Part shown: in pieces, positions 53,604 through 64,000 of the stretch
Layout of the letters: every line of letters starts with the position of its first letter
Numbering within the stretch: position 1 is the first letter of the stretch
NCBI GenBank assembly: GCA_013141015.1
Contig: JABFRT010000030.1
Span: 31,734-95,733 of the forward strand
Length of the DNA stretch: 64,000 nucleotides
Direction: 5' to 3'
DNA from: Hyphomicrobium sp.
GTDB lineage: Bacteria; Pseudomonadota; Alphaproteobacteria; Rhizobiales; Hyphomicrobiaceae
Made by a program: the position numbers and the translations under genes
The notes under the pieces: generated by a model
Database searches by the model: none
The model's input: the letters and a program-made list of their open reading frames with translations, nothing else
Told to the model about the DNA's origin: nothing

Positions 53604-54857
53604 TCAGGCGCTGGACTCTTTTTCCTCTGCCCGGTCGGAGTAGATGCGCAACGGCTTGGCACCACCATCGACCACCTCCGGTCCGATCACCACCTCTTCC
53701 ACGCCCTTCAAACCGGGCAGGTCGAACATAGTATCGAGCAGTATGCCTTCCATGATCGAGCGCAAGCCGCGTGCACCGGTCTTGCGTTCGATGGCGCGCT
53801 TTGCAATCGACTTCAAGGCATCGGCGGTGATGGTGAGCTTGACGTCTTCCATCTCGAATAGCCGCTGATACTGCTTGACGAGCGCATTCTTCGGCTCGCT
53901 CAAGATCTGCATCAACGCCGACTCCGAGAGATCTTCAAGCGTCGCGATCACCGGCAGACGGCCGATGAATTCCGGGATCAGGCCGAACTTCAGGAGATCT
54001 TCCGGCTCGACTTCGCGCAGGACTTCGCCCATGCGGCGCTCGTCGGGGCCGATCACGGTCGCGCCGAAGCCGACCGAGGCGCCCTTGCCACGCCGCGAGA
54101 TGATGCGTTCGAGGCCGGAGAATGCGCCGCCGCAGATGAACAGGATGTTGGTCGTATCGACCTGCAGGAATTCCTGCTGCGGGTGCTTACGTCCACCTTG
54201 CGGCGGAACGCTCGCGACCGTGCCTTCCATGATCTTGAGCAGCGCCTGCTGCACGCCTTCGCCCGACACGTCGCGGGTAATCGAAGGATTGTCGGACTTG
54301 CGGCTGATCTTATCGACTTCATCGATATAGACGATGCCGCGCTGCGCCCGCTCGACGTTGTAATCGGCGTTCTGCAGCAGCTTCAAAATGATGTTTTCGA
54401 CATCCTCGCCGACGTAGCCGGCTTCGGTCAGCGTCGTCGCGTCGGCCATCGTGAACGGCACATCGAGGATGCGAGCGAGCGTCTGCGCCAGCAGTGTCTT
54501 GCCGCAACCGGTCGGACCGGCGAGCAGAATATTCGACTTGGCGAGTTCGACGTCGTTATTCTTGGTCGCGTGGTTGAGGCGCTTGTAGTGGTTATGCACC
54601 GCCACCGACAGCACGCGCTTGGCGTGGTCCTGCCCGATCACGTAGCTATCAAGGACAGCCTTGATCTCCTGCGGAGACGGCACGCCATCGCGCGACTTGA
54701 CGAGGGTGTTTTTGTTCTCCTCGCGGATGATGTCCATGCACAGCTCGACGCATTCATCGCAGATGAACACGGTCGGTCCGGCAATCAGCTTGCGCACCTC
54801 ATGCTGGCTCTTGCCGCAGAAGGAGCAGTAGAGGGTGTTCTTTTCCTGTTGTGCCAT
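53604..54857 (-). CDS. clpX: ATP-dependent Clp protease ATP-binding subunit ClpX
   Basis: A 417-residue unfoldase with an intact frame. The N-terminal zinc-binding domain has Cys11, Cys14, Cys33 and Cys36 ([13 protein letters not shown]). The AAA+ core shows Walker A GPTGCGKT, Walker [11 protein letters not shown], the sensor region [13 protein letters not shown] and arginine-finger zone [14 protein letters not shown]. The C-terminus ends RAEEKESSA. It feeds substrates to ClpP, encoded 355 bases upstream. A 340-base gap to lon holds no gene. Confidence 0.97.
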   Translation of the reverse strand: MAQQEKNTLYCSFCGKSQHEVRKLIAGPTVFICDECVELCMDIIREENKNTLVKSRDGVPSPQEIKAVLDSYVIGQDHAKRVLSVAVHNHYKRLNHATKNNDVELAKSNILLAGPTGCGKTLLAQTLARILDVPFTMADATTLTEAGYVGEDVENIILKLLQNADYNVERAQRGIVYIDEVDKISRKSDNPSITRDVSGEGVQQALLKIMEGTVASVPPQGGRKHPQQEFLQVDTTNILFICGGAFSGLERIISRRGKGASVGFGATVIGPDERRMGEVLREVEPEDLLKFGLIPEFIGRLPVIATLEDLSESALMQILSEPKNALVKQYQRLFEMEDVKLTITADALKSIAKRAIERKTGARGLRSIMEGILLDTMFDLPGLKGVEEVVIGPEVVDGGAKPLRIYSDRAEEKESSA

Positions 54858-55212
54858 TCGGTTCTCTCACCCTCGGGCGGACAGGGCATTACTGCCTGGT
54901 GTCTGGCCTGCATCGTAAAACGTTTCTGGCGTGGTCTTCACGTGCCGGACGCTCTGACTCCAATAGCGTGATCTGAGCACGCTAAAGGCCGTGTGATCAA
55001 GATTGGATTAACAACTCCTTACCCGGTAAGTGGGTAGGGAGGCTGCGATTCCGACAATACTGTGACACCGCGCCCCCAGATTGCCTTCCGCCGAACCCTG
55101 CATCCACCATGCCAGCCAACGCATGGCAAGTGCCACGCAACGCACAGCAGTTAACATTCGCGCGACTTTTAGCATCTCTGGGCAACGCAACAAATATCGA
55201 GCACCCGAAAGG
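54858..55212. other. Intergenic region between clpP and clpX
   Basis: About 355 bases without a gene; it should carry the clpX promoter. A small dyad CTTACCCGGTAAG lies at about 55018-55030. Nothing else can be supported. Confidence 0.35.
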
Positions 55213-55854
55213 TCACGACTTGCCGTCGATGACCAGTTCGAAGTCTTCGCGCTTGCTCAATACTTTGTCGATCAGGCCGAATTCAACGGACTGCTCAGCG
55301 GTCATGAAGTAATCGCGATCGAGCGTGCGTTCAATCATCTCGTACGGCTTGCCGGTGTGGTGCACATAGACCTCATTAAGCCGGCGCTTCATCTTGATGA
55401 TATCTTCGGCATGACGCTCGATGTCGGATGCCTGGCCCGAGAAGCCGCCCGACGGCTGGTGCACCATGATTCGCGCGTTCGGCAGCGCGTAGCGCATGCC
55501 CTTGGTGCCAGCGGTCAGCAGCAGCGAGCCCATCGATGCGGCCTGACCAAAGCACAGGGTCGCAATCGGGCAGCGGATAAATTGCATGGTGTCGTAGATC
55601 GCCATGCCGGCGGTGACCACGCCGCCCGGCGAGTTGATGTACATCGAGATCTCTTTTTTGGGATTGAGAGACTCAAGGAACAGCAACTGCATGCAGATCG
55701 ACGAGGCCATCTGGTCTTCGACCGGGCCGATAGCGAATATGATGCGTTCCTGCAGCAACCGCGACGGCAAGTCATACGCCCGACCGGTGCGGTCCGACGG
55801 ATCGATGACGGCCGGCCAGAACGACGCGGTGATGTCGGAAGAGGAATGGCGCAT
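55213..55854 (-). CDS. clpP: ATP-dependent Clp protease proteolytic subunit ClpP
   Basis: A 213-residue serine peptidase with an intact frame. Active-site residues are Ser107 in FGQAASMGS and His132 in IMVHQPSGG, with the Asp in the [11 protein letters not shown] region. The start [20 protein letters not shown] is the ATG at 55854 with AGGAG upstream; twelve upstream codons are also open. It lies between tig and clpX, in the usual order. Confidence 0.97.
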   Translation of the reverse strand: MRHSSSDITASFWPAVIDPSDRTGRAYDLPSRLLQERIIFAIGPVEDQMASSICMQLLFLESLNPKKEISMYINSPGGVVTAGMAIYDTMQFIRCPIATLCFGQAASMGSLLLTAGTKGMRYALPNARIMVHQPSGGFSGQASDIERHAEDIIKMKRRLNEVYVHHTGKPYEMIERTLDRDYFMTAEQSVEFGLIDKVLSKREDFELVIDGKS

Positions 55855-56042
55855 GGGGCTTAAGGCTCCTATTGGCGGGCGCAGGTTCAAGGCGTCGCCC
55901 GGCGGACCAGCGGTCCGGACGAGCTGTCGGCCCCTCCGCTAGCGGAATCGGCGTCACGCATATGTCCGCCGCGCGGCGTCACAATTCAAGAGGCCGCTCG
56001 CGTTATGTTGCGCATAGAGCGGCCCCGGGCGTGGAGAATGAC

Positions 56043-57399
56043 TTACTCGGCTTCGTCGGCAAGCGGCTTGAACAGTTCCTCGCGCGTTACTTTGCGCTCG
56101 ACAGGCTTGGCCTGGGCGACGATGTGGTCGACGACCTTGTCCTCGAAAATCGGTGCGCGCAGCTGGGCGACGGCACCCGGCGTCTTCTCGTAGTATTCGT
56201 AAATGAACTTCTCCTGACCGGGGAAGCGGCGCGCCTGTTCCATCAACGCCATGCGCATCTCATCCTGCGTGACCTGGATCTTGTTCGTCTCGCCGACCTC
56301 GCCAATGACGAGGCCGAGACGGACCCGGCGCTCGGCAATCTTGCGATACTCGACCTTGGCCGACTCTTCCGTTTTGCCCTGGTCCTCGAAGCTCTTGTTC
56401 TGCTGCTTCATGCCAGAAGCGACTTCGGTCCAGACGCTCTCGAACTCGCTATCGACAAGCGACGGCGGCAGGGCAAAATCGTGAGCCTTTTCAAGCTCAT
56501 CCAGCAACTGGCGCTTGATGCGGGCGCGGGTAACCCGCTCGTGCTCGGCCTGAAGTTGCATTTTCACCATCTCGCGCAGCTTGGCGAGATCGGGAGCGCC
56601 AAGCGTTTTGGCAAAATTCGTCATTGACCTCGGGCTTCTTCGGGGCTGCAACCTCGGTCACCTTGACGTCGAACACAGCCGTCTTGCCGGCGAGATGCGC
56701 GGCGCCGTATTCGGCCGGGAACGCCGCCGTGACTGCACGCTCTTCACCTGCCTTGATGATGCCCTTCAAGCCGTCCTCGAAGCCGGGATGAAGCCACCCT
56801 GACCGATCACCAACGTGACGCCTTCGCCAGCGCCGCCCTCGAAGGCTTCGCCGTCGATCTTGCCGACAAAATCCATCGTGACACGGTCGCCATCACCGGC
56901 GGCGCGGCCGTCTTCGGCCTCGAACGATGTGCTGCGATCGACCAGTTCACGAAACCGCCTTGTCGACGGCGCTGTCCTCGACGTCGGCAACCATGCGCTC
57001 CAACTTCAGCGCGGCGAAATCGGCGATCTGGATCTTCGGCAGCACTTCGAATGTCATGCCGTAGGCAAGATCGGCCTTGCCGTCGATTACCTTCTCGATC
57101 TCGGCCGAGTCCTCCGGCAGATCGATTTTCGGCTGCATTGCAGGGCGCTCTTCACGATCGACCATCGCCTTGCGGCTGGTTTCCTCGACCGCCGCCTGCA
57201 TCACTTCGACCATCAGCGAGCGGCCATAAACCTTCTTGATGTGGCTGAGCGGCACCTTGCCCTTGCGGAAGCCCTTGATCTGGACTTGACCCTTGACCTC
57301 GTCGATGCGCGCCGCGAACCGCTGATTGAGTTCAGCCGCGGGCACGACCACCTTGAGCTGACGCATCAACCCGTCCGACTTCTGTACATCGACCTGCAT
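56043..57399 (-). pseudogene. tig: Trigger factor, frameshifted (likely sequence errors)
   Basis: Trigger factor is the ribosome-bound chaperone. From the ATG at 57399 the ribosome-binding domain reads normally, with the signature GFRKGKVPLSHIKKVYG. The frame breaks near 56950 after DSAVDKA; the PPIase-like domain ([28 protein letters not shown]) is in a second frame, [38 protein letters not shown] in a third, and the C-terminal arm from [25 protein letters not shown] to the stop in a fourth. All family parts are present and in order, so at least three small indels are involved. Confidence 0.85.
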
Positions 57400-57495
57400 G
57401 ACCAAGAGACCTGTGTTCGACTGTTTCGCGCAAATGCGCCCGACTACCGGCCGGAACGCTGCAATAATCTAGCCACTCTCATCGCGAAAGGCACA

Positions 57496-57580
57496 TGGTG
57501 CGGGCGAAGGGATTTGAACCCCCACGACTTGCGTCGCTGGAACCTAAATCCAGTGCGTCTACCAATTCCGCCACGCCCGC
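57496..57580 (-). tRNA. tRNA-Leu (TAG)
   Basis: An 85-base class II tRNA on the minus strand. The acceptor arms are GCGGGCG and CGCCCGC, the anticodon arm CTGGA/TCCAG encloses TTTAGGT (anticodon TAG), a long variable arm follows, and the T-loop is TTCAAAT. CCA is encoded at 57496-57498. Confidence 0.95.
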
Positions 57581-57846
57581 TCGGGCCGCTACCGCATTGG
57601 TAGCCGCTACCGTTGAACCGCCTTTCGCAGCAAGGTTCGGGGCGACATATATCCGCCCCTGTTGCCTGAGATCAACGAATAACTACGATCTGACTGAAAC
57701 AGCGGTATCGGACCGGCCACTTCCACCTGTTACCGATGGCCGTTGAGCCGCTCAGCGGGCGACCAAACCACTGTCGCACCGCACACAAGCGGTTATAGTA
57801 AATGTCGGCATGAGTAGATGTGCCGCTTTGTGTTGCATGGGGGATC

Positions 57847-59695
57847 ATGGTGCGGAATTCACTGTTGCGACGAGTCGGACGGGCCACAATGGCCGGCATG
57901 GCAGGCATGGCGGTCGCCACCGGCCACATCGCGCCCGCCTTCGCCGCGACCCCCGCCGATGGCGGCATCCTGTCGCGCGCCGACTACGAAGCCTGCCAGG
58001 CCCCCGCGACGAGACCGGTTTCAAGACCGCGATCGAAACCCTGACCGCCCGCTCCCTGGCGCAAAGGTCTATCCAGGGTCGATTACAAAGCGGTGATCGC
58101 CAGCGAATGGCGCAAGGGCAATCTCGACGAAGTGATCGACAAGCGCGTTGATCAGGCGTTGAGCGAGATCAAGGATGAAACCAGCTGGGCCGGCCTGCTG
58201 CAATCACTCGCCAACAAGGAAAAGGCCGCTGATCTCGCCACCGCCGTCGCCGAGCGGGTCTACAAGTCCGAACAGTTGAAGGTTGCCCTCGAAGCGCTGG
58301 CCAACGGCGTCGGCACCGAAATCGGCAAGGCGATCGAACTCGGCACCATCGACGCCGGCGAACCGGCCCTGCAATGCATGAAGGCATTTCTCGGTCCCCG
58401 CTATGGCCGCACCGTCGCTGGTGCGGTCGCCGGTAACGCCGGCCGTGAATTCATGATCGAGCCCGGCAAGGGCGGCGCGTCGGTTTCGACCGCATCCGTG
58501 CTCGCCGAGGGCCGCGAGGGCATAGCCGGCGCGGTGGTGCTGCTCGTTCGCCGGCAAATGTCGAACATGGCGAGCCGCATCGGCCAGCGCATCGTCGGCG
58601 CGCTCGTCGGCCGTCTTGTCGCCGTCGTGGCTGGCGGCGTCGGTGTCGTCCTGATCGCCAGGACATTTGGGATTTCCGTTACGGCGTGCTGCCGATCATC
58701 GCAGCCGAGATGAAATCCGCCGAGACGAAGGAAAAAGGTCCGCGTCGAGTTGGCCAAGACCATCCAGGAGCAGATCGGCGAGCACACCAAGGAAATCGCG
58801 GCCAAGACCGCCGAGCGCGTCGCCGAGATCTGGCAGGAATTCCGCCGCGCCCACGTCAAAGTGCTCGATCTCGCCGAACGCCACGATCCTTCCGCGCGTT
58901 CCTCGACGTGCAAAAGCCCGAGAACCTCGCCCGCCTCGACGAGGTGGTGGCGTTGGTGCTGGCGGCCGACGGCAGGCCGGGCGTCATGCGGCGCTTAGCG
59001 GACGGAACGCTGCATCAGGCCATCAGTACGATCCGCCAATTGCTATGGACATCGCGCGAGAAAGCCGTTCGCTGGATGCGGCCCTCAAGTGGGCGGCCAT
59101 GGCCGGCGACGCACTGCCCAAGGTGGTCGAATACGAGATCCACCGCCGGACCGCGCCGGACGACTTCAGCAAGGCTGGTCTGACCCGCATTCTCGGTCTC
59201 GGCGACCGTCTCGCGATCACCCGGTTCGCCGGCATCAAGCGTGCCGCCCGCGATGTGCTGTTCGATCTCGACGACGGCGAGTTGAGGGCACTCGGCCGTA
59301 GCCTCGCCGAGCCGGAATTGGAAACGCTGTCCGGTTATCTGACCGGGCTCGAAAAAACCGCCGGGCAGCGCGTGCTACGGGCGGTGGCGCAAAATCCGGC
59401 CAAGATGCTGGCGCTCGGTTCGGAACGGGTACGCAACGCGATCATGACCAGCGCGGATCAGGGCGCTGCGGTATCGATGATGTTGCGGACGACGGCGGTG
59501 CTCGATCCCGGGTCGGTGGCACAGGATTTCGAACTCGCCTGGAACCGCAAGGTCAATCCGTTGCTGCTGTGGGAAAAGCACCCAGAAGCAGTCGGCTCGC
59601 TGTTTCTCGGACTAGTGATCCTCCTTCTGGTTCTTAGGCGCCTGTTGTTCGGCAGCCGCCGCGGCCGGCTCCCCGCTTCTCTGGGAGGCCGCTGA
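57847..59695 (+). pseudogene. Large membrane-anchored protein, function unknown, frameshifted
   Basis: I do not recognise the family. Joining the frames from the ATG at 57847 gives about 610 residues. There is a signal peptide (MAGMAGMAVATGHIAPAFAA), a helical part (KGNLDEVIDKRVDQALSEIKDETSWAGLLQ), a Gly/Ala-rich hydrophobic stretch near 58560-58670, a coiled charged part (KTIQEQIGEHTKEIAAKTAERVAEIWQEF), a long helical domain in one frame from 59045 (DIARESRSLDAALKWAAMAGD), and a final transmembrane helix (SLFLGLVILLLVLRRLLFG). At least four indels interrupt it. The stop overlaps the YbjQ-like gene start (TGATG), so the two probably work together. Confidence 0.6.
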
Positions 59696-60033
59696 TGCTC
59701 CTCGTCACCACCGAAACCATCGGCGCCGCTCCGGTCCGCCATGGCGAACTGGTGTTCGCATCGGCCGTTGCCGGGGCCAATATCATTCGCGACATGCGCG
59801 AGACGATCACCAACTACGTCGGCGGCAACATGACCCGCTACGAATACATTCTCGACAAGACCATCGAGCGCTGTTTCGAGATCCTCACCGAGCGCGCCCG
59901 CGCCAAAGGTTACGACGGCGTGCTGGCAATCCGCGTCTCGCATCCGATGATCACCACAGGGGCGCTCGAAGTCGTCGCCGTCGGTACCGGCTTCAACTAC
60001 ATCGACCCGCCGGCTGCCGCCGCACCAAGGTGA
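59695..60033 (+). CDS. YbjQ-like (UPF0145) heavy-metal-binding-domain protein
   Basis: A 112-residue protein: LLVTTETIGAAPVRHGELVFASAVAGANIIRDMRETITNYVGGNMTRYEYILDKTIERCFEILTERARAKGYDGVLAIRVSHPM. This is the pattern of the YbjQ/UPF0145 family, which forms small pentamers; function is uncertain. The frame is intact. The ATG overlaps the stop of the unrecognised large protein, so the pair are coupled. Confidence 0.85.
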   Translation: MLLVTTETIGAAPVRHGELVFASAVAGANIIRDMRETITNYVGGNMTRYEYILDKTIERCFEILTERARAKGYDGVLAIRVSHPMITTGALEVVAVGTGFNYIDPPAAAAPR

Positions 60034-60116
60034 AGGTAGTTGACGCCATGCCTGTGACTGGTGCTGGATCGGCTACAAGAATGAGCAAACATCCGTCGAG
60101 CAGGGGAATATCCAGC

Positions 60117-61641
60117 ATGTCGAAGCGTATGGGCTTGAGAATTGCAGCCGCGATAGGCGCGATGATGATCGCGGCCACGCCGGGCATGGCCGCCAAGAAG
60201 GACAACACCATCCGTTTCGCCTACAATCAGATACTGGAAAACATCGACCCCTATTTCAATAACGTCCGCCTCGGCGTGATGATGAGCCACGCGGTCTGGG
60301 ACACGCTGATCTATCGCGACCCGAACACCAACGAATACAAGCCACAGCTCGCGACGTCATGGAAATGGATCGACGACCGCACCCTGGAGCTGGAACTGCG
60401 CCAGGGCGTAAAATTCCACAACGGCGAGGAGTTCGACGCCGATGACGTCGTCTACACGCTGAATTTCGCCTCCGACGTCGCCAACAAGGCCACCGCTCAG
60501 CAGAACATCAACTGGGTGGAAAAAGCGGAGAGGGCTCGAGAAATTCAAGGTCCGGATCAAGACCAAGCGGCCGTTTCCTGCCGCCATTGAATACCTGACC
60601 GGCCCGGTCATCATCCACCCGAACGAGTATTACGCCAAGGTCGGCCCAAAGGGTATGAACGAAAAGCTGGTCGGCACCGGCCCCTACAAAGTCACCGAGC
60701 ATATCGTCGGAAAGTCGATCAAGCTTGAGCGGCATGCCGACTATTGGTCCGCATCGCAAAAGCCCAAGGCGACCGTCGAGAAGGTTGAAGTCCGCATGAT
60801 CCCGGACCAGCAGACGCAGGTCGCCGAGATGCTGTCGGGCGGCCTCGACATCATCATGAATGTGCCCGTCGAACAGGCCGATCAGCTGAAGGCGATACCG
60901 CACCTCGGCGTCAAGTCGGGTGCGACTATGCGGATCGTATTTCTCGCTATGAACGTACTGCCGGATGGCCCGTCCGCACCCTTGCGCGATGTGCGCGTGC
61001 GCCAGGCCATCAACCACGCCATCGACCGCGACAAGATCCGCCCAGGAACTGGTCGGCGAAGGCGTGATCCCTGTCAACACGATCTGCTTCCGTCGCAATT
61101 CGGCTGCACCGACGAAGGCACCAAGCGCTACCCGTATGATCCCGCCAAGGCCAAGGCACTGCTGGCTGACGCCGGTTTCAAGGACGGCTTCGAGATCGAT
61201 TTATTCGGCTATCGTGAGCGTAGTCAGACCGAGGCGATGGTGAACTATCTTCGCGCCGTCGGCATCAAGGCCAATCTCAAGTTCATGCAGTATGCCGCCA
61301 TGCGCGACCAGAACCGCGCCAACAAGGCTGCCATGACGCATCAGACCTGGGGCTCGTACAGCCTCAACGATGTGTCAGCCTCGGTTTCGGTCTACTTCAA
61401 GGGCATCGACGACGACTCGGTGAAAGACCCGGAAATCATTGCCCTGCTGGAAAAAGGCGACACAACGGTCGACACCGCCGTTCGCAAGGAGACCTACAAG
61501 AAGGCGCTCGGTCTCATCGCCGAACGCGCCTACACGGTGCCGCTCTATGCTCTGACAACCTACTACGTCGCGGCCAAGGAACTCGAATTCAAGGCCTACC
61601 CCGACGAGTTGCCGCGCTTCTGGGAAATGAAGTGGAAATAA
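60117..61641 (+). pseudogene. Peptide/nickel-type ABC substrate-binding protein (family 5), frameshifted
   Basis: The ATG at 60117 has AGGGGA upstream and starts MSKRMGLRIAAAIGAMMIAATPGMAA, a signal peptide. The family 5 solute-binding pattern follows: FAYNQILENIDPYFNNVRLGVMMSHAVWDTLIYRD and LELRQGVKFHNGEEFDADDVVYTL. The frame breaks near 60530; from about 60540 the second frame carries KFKVRIKTKRPFPAAIEYLTG and on to the stop. A further pair of compensating indels near 61040-61095 scrambles about 20 residues where ELVGEGVIPVNTICFP would be expected. The last residues EFKAYPDELPRFWEMKWK are normal. Ligand unknown; no permease gene is in the window. Confidence 0.75.
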
Positions 61642-61657
61642 CTGAACCGTCGAACGA

Positions 61658-62608
61658 TCAACCCGGCAGAAGTCCGCGGCTTAAGGCAAAGCCGCGGACC
61701 AACGCGTAGGCCCGACGACTGGTGGGGACGGCAATGCAGCGCCGGTCCGCAACTTCGAGCAGGGCGCCGAGGATGGCATCGAGTTCAATCGCTCGACCCG
61801 CATCGGCATCCTGCAACATCGAGGTCGGAACGCGCCGAGGCGAGACATTACCCCGACACGTTCTGTCGCCGTGCTCTCGAGTCGGGCGCCTTCCCGCCTC
61901 GGCGACCCGCATCGCCTCACCGGTGATCTCGATCAGCATGGTTTTCAGTTCAATGTCGGCCAGGAACTTGTCGACCGACAACCCGGTCATCGCGGTCAAT
62001 GGATTGAGACCGACATTACCGAACAGCTTGTTCCAGAGCGCCGAGCGGATATCATCCGAGACACTGCTGGCGATACCGGCTGCCGTGAAGGCGGCGGCGG
62101 CTTCATCGAGCAGTGCCGATGGCCGGTCGGTCGGAGTGCCGAGGATCAGCCCCTTGCCGCCCACGAAGGCGATGACGCCGGGGCGCAATACTTCGGCAGC
62201 GAGATAGGCGACGCAACTCGCCGCCCGTTCCATCGAAAACGACGCTCGGATTTGCCCGCCGGGATCAACTGCCGCCAGCGGCCGGTCGCCGTACCACCAC
62301 GGCAATCCATTGACCGCGCTCAGCCACAGGCCCTCCGGCTTGACGAGGCGGGCGACCGACGGGGCCAGCTGCGGCAAGGCGTAGGCCTTGACGCAGGTGA
62401 CGAGCAGATCCGCTGGCCGTGCATCCTCGATTGCAAACGCCATTGGCCGTGCCGCCACATCGGCGTTGCCCTCAATGCGCACACCGTTGCGGCGGATCGC
62501 CTCCAGCGTCTCACCACGTGCGATGACCTGTACCTCGGCACCGGATGCGGCAAGCCTGGCCGCGAAGTAGCAGCCGATCGCACCCGCACCGAGAATGGAA
62601 ATGCGCAT
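61658..62608 (-). CDS. Ketopantoate reductase family protein (PanE/ApbA)
   Basis: The ATG at 62608 begins MRISILGAGAIGCYFAARLAASGAEVQVIAR, a Rossmann motif for NADPH. Family parts continue: LLVTCVKAYALPQLAPSVARL, GGKGLILGTPTDRPSALLDEAAAAF and ALWNKLFGNVGLNPLTAMTG. Residues around VAEAGRRPTREHGDRTCRGNVSPRRVP are out of frame, and the neighbouring frame carries EGARLESTATERVGVMSRLGAF instead, so two compensating indels lie at about 61820-61905. Reaction is probably NADPH-dependent reduction of a 2-oxo acid; pantothenate synthesis itself is unproven. Confidence 0.8.
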   Translation of the reverse strand: MRISILGAGAIGCYFAARLAASGAEVQVIARGETLEAIRRNGVRIEGNADVAARPMAFAIEDARPADLLVTCVKAYALPQLAPSVARLVKPEGLWLSAVNGLPWWYGDRPLAAVDPGGQIRASFSMERAASCVAYLAAEVLRPGVIAFVGGKGLILGTPTDRPSALLDEAAAAFTAAGIASSVSDDIRSALWNKLFGNVGLNPLTAMTGLSVDKFLADIELKTMLIEITGEAMRVAEAGRRPTREHGDRTCRGNVSPRRVPTSMLQDADAGRAIELDAILGALLEVADRRCIAVPTSRRAYALVRGFALSRGLLPG

Positions 62609-62745
62609 TGGAGAAGCCCGCAGGTGACTGATGCCGTCAGGGCAGCCGATCATTCGAGCAATCCGACGTGAGCGCAAGTCGGTCTTGAGGACAAATGCGT
62701 CGAATGATCAGCGCCGCTCGCATCCTTAGGCCCTCGGCTTGTGCA

Positions 62746-63495
62746 TCACCCGTCCTTGTGCTCGATGCGCCGCGCCAGGGCGGGCGGAAGGCCAATGGTG
62801 GCTTTCGCGACCGGACGGCGGAACGTGCCGGTCGTCGCCTTGCGAACGTTCAAGGCGACCAGCGTCTCGGCCTGCTTCACAGCCGCCTGCACCTGATCGA
62901 CCACCGGCACCGGGATGCGGTCGCGAACCTTTTCGGCGAGCCCCGCCAGCGGCGCCCCACCGAAAATGATCACGTCGGCATCGGTTTCGGCAATCGTGCG
63001 TAGCGATAGCTCGACCAGCAGATCCTCTTTCTCTTCCTGCACATCGGTAATCGATCTGAATGTGCCATCGAGCATGCGAATGCCGGCACAGCGCTGCGTC
63101 AGGTTCAGTATATCGACAGACTCCTGATACCAGGGCGCCAATGCCATCGCGAAAGTGACAATGGCGAAGCGACGCCCGAGCATGCAGGCGGTCAGCATCG
63201 CCGCCTCGCCCATGCCAACGACCGGGATGTCGAAGAGCTCGCGCGCGCCCATCAAGCCGGGGTCGCCGAAGGCCGCGATGATTGCGGCGTCGACCTTGTC
63301 GTGGTGCTCAGCCAATGTTTCGAGTGCGATCGCACCGCCGATCTGCGCCTCGGCCCGGGTCGCAATGTAGGGCACGCCGCGCGTAGCGGTCACCGGCACC
63401 AGCGTCGTGCCGGGAGAGATGACCTTCTGCGCAGTGGCGGCGAGCCGGTCGGTGACCGCCGTCGTGGTATTCGGATTGAGCAGCAGAATGCGCAT
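62746..63495 (-). CDS. Aspartate/glutamate/hydantoin racemase superfamily protein lacking catalytic cysteines
   Basis: A 249-residue protein: MRILLLNPNTTTAVTDRLAATAQ, VDAAIIAAFGDPGLMGARELFDIPVVGMGEAAML, RRFAIVTFAMALAPWYQES and TDADVIIFGGAPLAGLAEKVRDRIPVPVVDQVQAAVKQAE. The fold is that of hydantoin racemase. The two catalytic Cys expected before GDPG and in the GCAG-like motif are Ala-Phe and Gly-Gly-Ala here, so it is probably not a classical two-base racemase. The frame is intact. The ATG at 63495 has AGGTG upstream; a GTG two codons earlier is possible. Confidence 0.8.
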   Translation of the reverse strand: MRILLLNPNTTTAVTDRLAATAQKVISPGTTLVPVTATRGVPYIATRAEAQIGGAIALETLAEHHDKVDAAIIAAFGDPGLMGARELFDIPVVGMGEAAMLTACMLGRRFAIVTFAMALAPWYQESVDILNLTQRCAGIRMLDGTFRSITDVQEEKEDLLVELSLRTIAETDADVIIFGGAPLAGLAEKVRDRIPVPVVDQVQAAVKQAETLVALNVRKATTGTFRRPVAKATIGLPPALARRIEHKDG

Positions 63496-63532
63496 TGTCA
63501 CACCTGTCGTCCGGCGCTGAAGGTTGGTCCGC

Positions 63533-64000
63533 TCATGCGGGAGCCCTGAGTAGTTGCAGCGTTGCGAGGAAAGTCAGCAAGGCCAGAACAATGTAGCTCA
63601 AGGACAGCGTGCCAACCACTGCAGCTCCGGCGACAATCGCGGGCCGATCAACAGCCCGGCGTAACTCGCCGTCAACACCGCCCCCGTTGCCTCCGCCACC
63701 CGGTCGGCCGGTGCCAGTCGCGCCACTTCGGCGAGAAATACGCCGTTCCAGCCGCTGGCCGTCAATCGAACGGGAATGCCGTGGCCACCAGCGCAGGATA
63801 AGCCAGTTGCGGACCGGCAGCCCCATGATCACGGCGGCGGCGCTCGTTTCCAAACCCAGCCCGGCAGGCAGCGTCCGCGACGACACGGCCTTCATCGCTA
63901 CGAGTCCCCAGAACAGGTCGTCCGATCAGACCGCCGAATTGCGCAATCGCCAACAGCACGCCCGCCGCAATGTGGTCAGCGCCAGCCGCTCGACGCCGAA
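63533..64000 (-). pseudogene. MFS transporter (partial, frameshifted)
   Basis: The C-terminal part of a major-facilitator transporter, cut by the right edge. The last frame ends GPAIVAGAAVVGTLSLSYIVLALLTFLATLQLLRAPA, a transmembrane pair; the frame before it carries WNGVFLAEVARLAPADR-like MFS loop sequence; and LLAIAQFGGLIGRPVLG is in a third frame near 63900-63955. At least two indels separate them. Its end lies 38 bases from the racemase-family gene on the same strand. Confidence 0.6.

Overview
The window reads as chromosomal DNA of a methylotrophic alphaproteobacterium, most likely in Hyphomicrobiales (Rhizobiales). The evidence is a lanthanide-type methanol dehydrogenase (XoxF) with its PQQ-linked accessory genes, the complete formyltransferase/hydrolase complex (FhcB-A-D-C) of the tetrahydromethanopterin (H4MPT) C1 pathway, and genes for methylofuran/H4MPT cofactor synthesis. 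The order nuo - tRNA-Asp - tRNA-Val - hupB - lon - clpX - clpP - tRNA-Leu - tig also fits this order. GC is high and intergenic gaps are short.

Layout. (1) 1-6.7 kb, minus strand: one probable operon running from a DUF3280-like protein and a NitT/TauT-type ABC transporter into mfnB, folB, an amino-acid-kinase (MfnE-like), an archaeal-type flavoprotein and a DUF6513 dihydropteroate-synthase-like protein cut by the left edge. (2) 7-21.4 kb: the methanol oxidation island. It holds a PQQ-associated ABC export-type system (+), a rhodanese-like CxxxCW protein and XoxJ-type binding protein (-), two related c-type cytochromes (XoxG type), xoxF, a metallo-beta-lactamase-fold hydrolase, two unrecognised secreted proteins and an MxaD-like SRPBCC protein. 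(3) 21.6-26.4 kb: fhcB-fhcA-fhcD-fhcC. Together (2) and (3) carry methanol to formaldehyde in the periplasm and formyl-H4MPT to formate in the cytoplasm; fae, mtdB and mch are not in the window.

(4) 26.6-37.3 kb: an accessory block of exported or envelope proteins. It has three pentapeptide-repeat proteins, a DUF1194 von Willebrand-like protein, a membrane adenylate cyclase with TPR repeats (broken by one frameshift), an OmpA-like protein, a secreted TPR-CHAT putative protease and an autotransporter-type beta-barrel. This is the least explained part of the window. (5) 37.8-41.5 kb: a nitric-oxide-responsive group (ferredoxin, nnrS, nsrR with a near-perfect operator palindrome, a DUF454 protein, a decayed CopD-like gene, a DUF4202 protein). 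(6) 42-49.2 kb: tRNA-Glu, recJ, yjdM, and nuoA-B-C-D, with the nuo operon interrupted by three extra genes, a 23S-IVP-type four-helix cassette flanked by inverted GTGAGTG repeats, and a palindromic element.

(7) 49.3-64 kb: tRNAs, hupB, lon, clpX, clpP, tig, then an unrecognised large protein, a YbjQ-like protein, a peptide-binding ABC protein, a PanE-like reductase, a racemase-family protein and an MFS transporter cut by the right edge. Nearly every gene here except clpX, clpP, the YbjQ-like gene and the racemase-family gene carries small indels, including essential or near-essential genes and a tRNA. The first 49 kb has only one comparable frameshift. I read this as low-quality sequence rather than biological decay.
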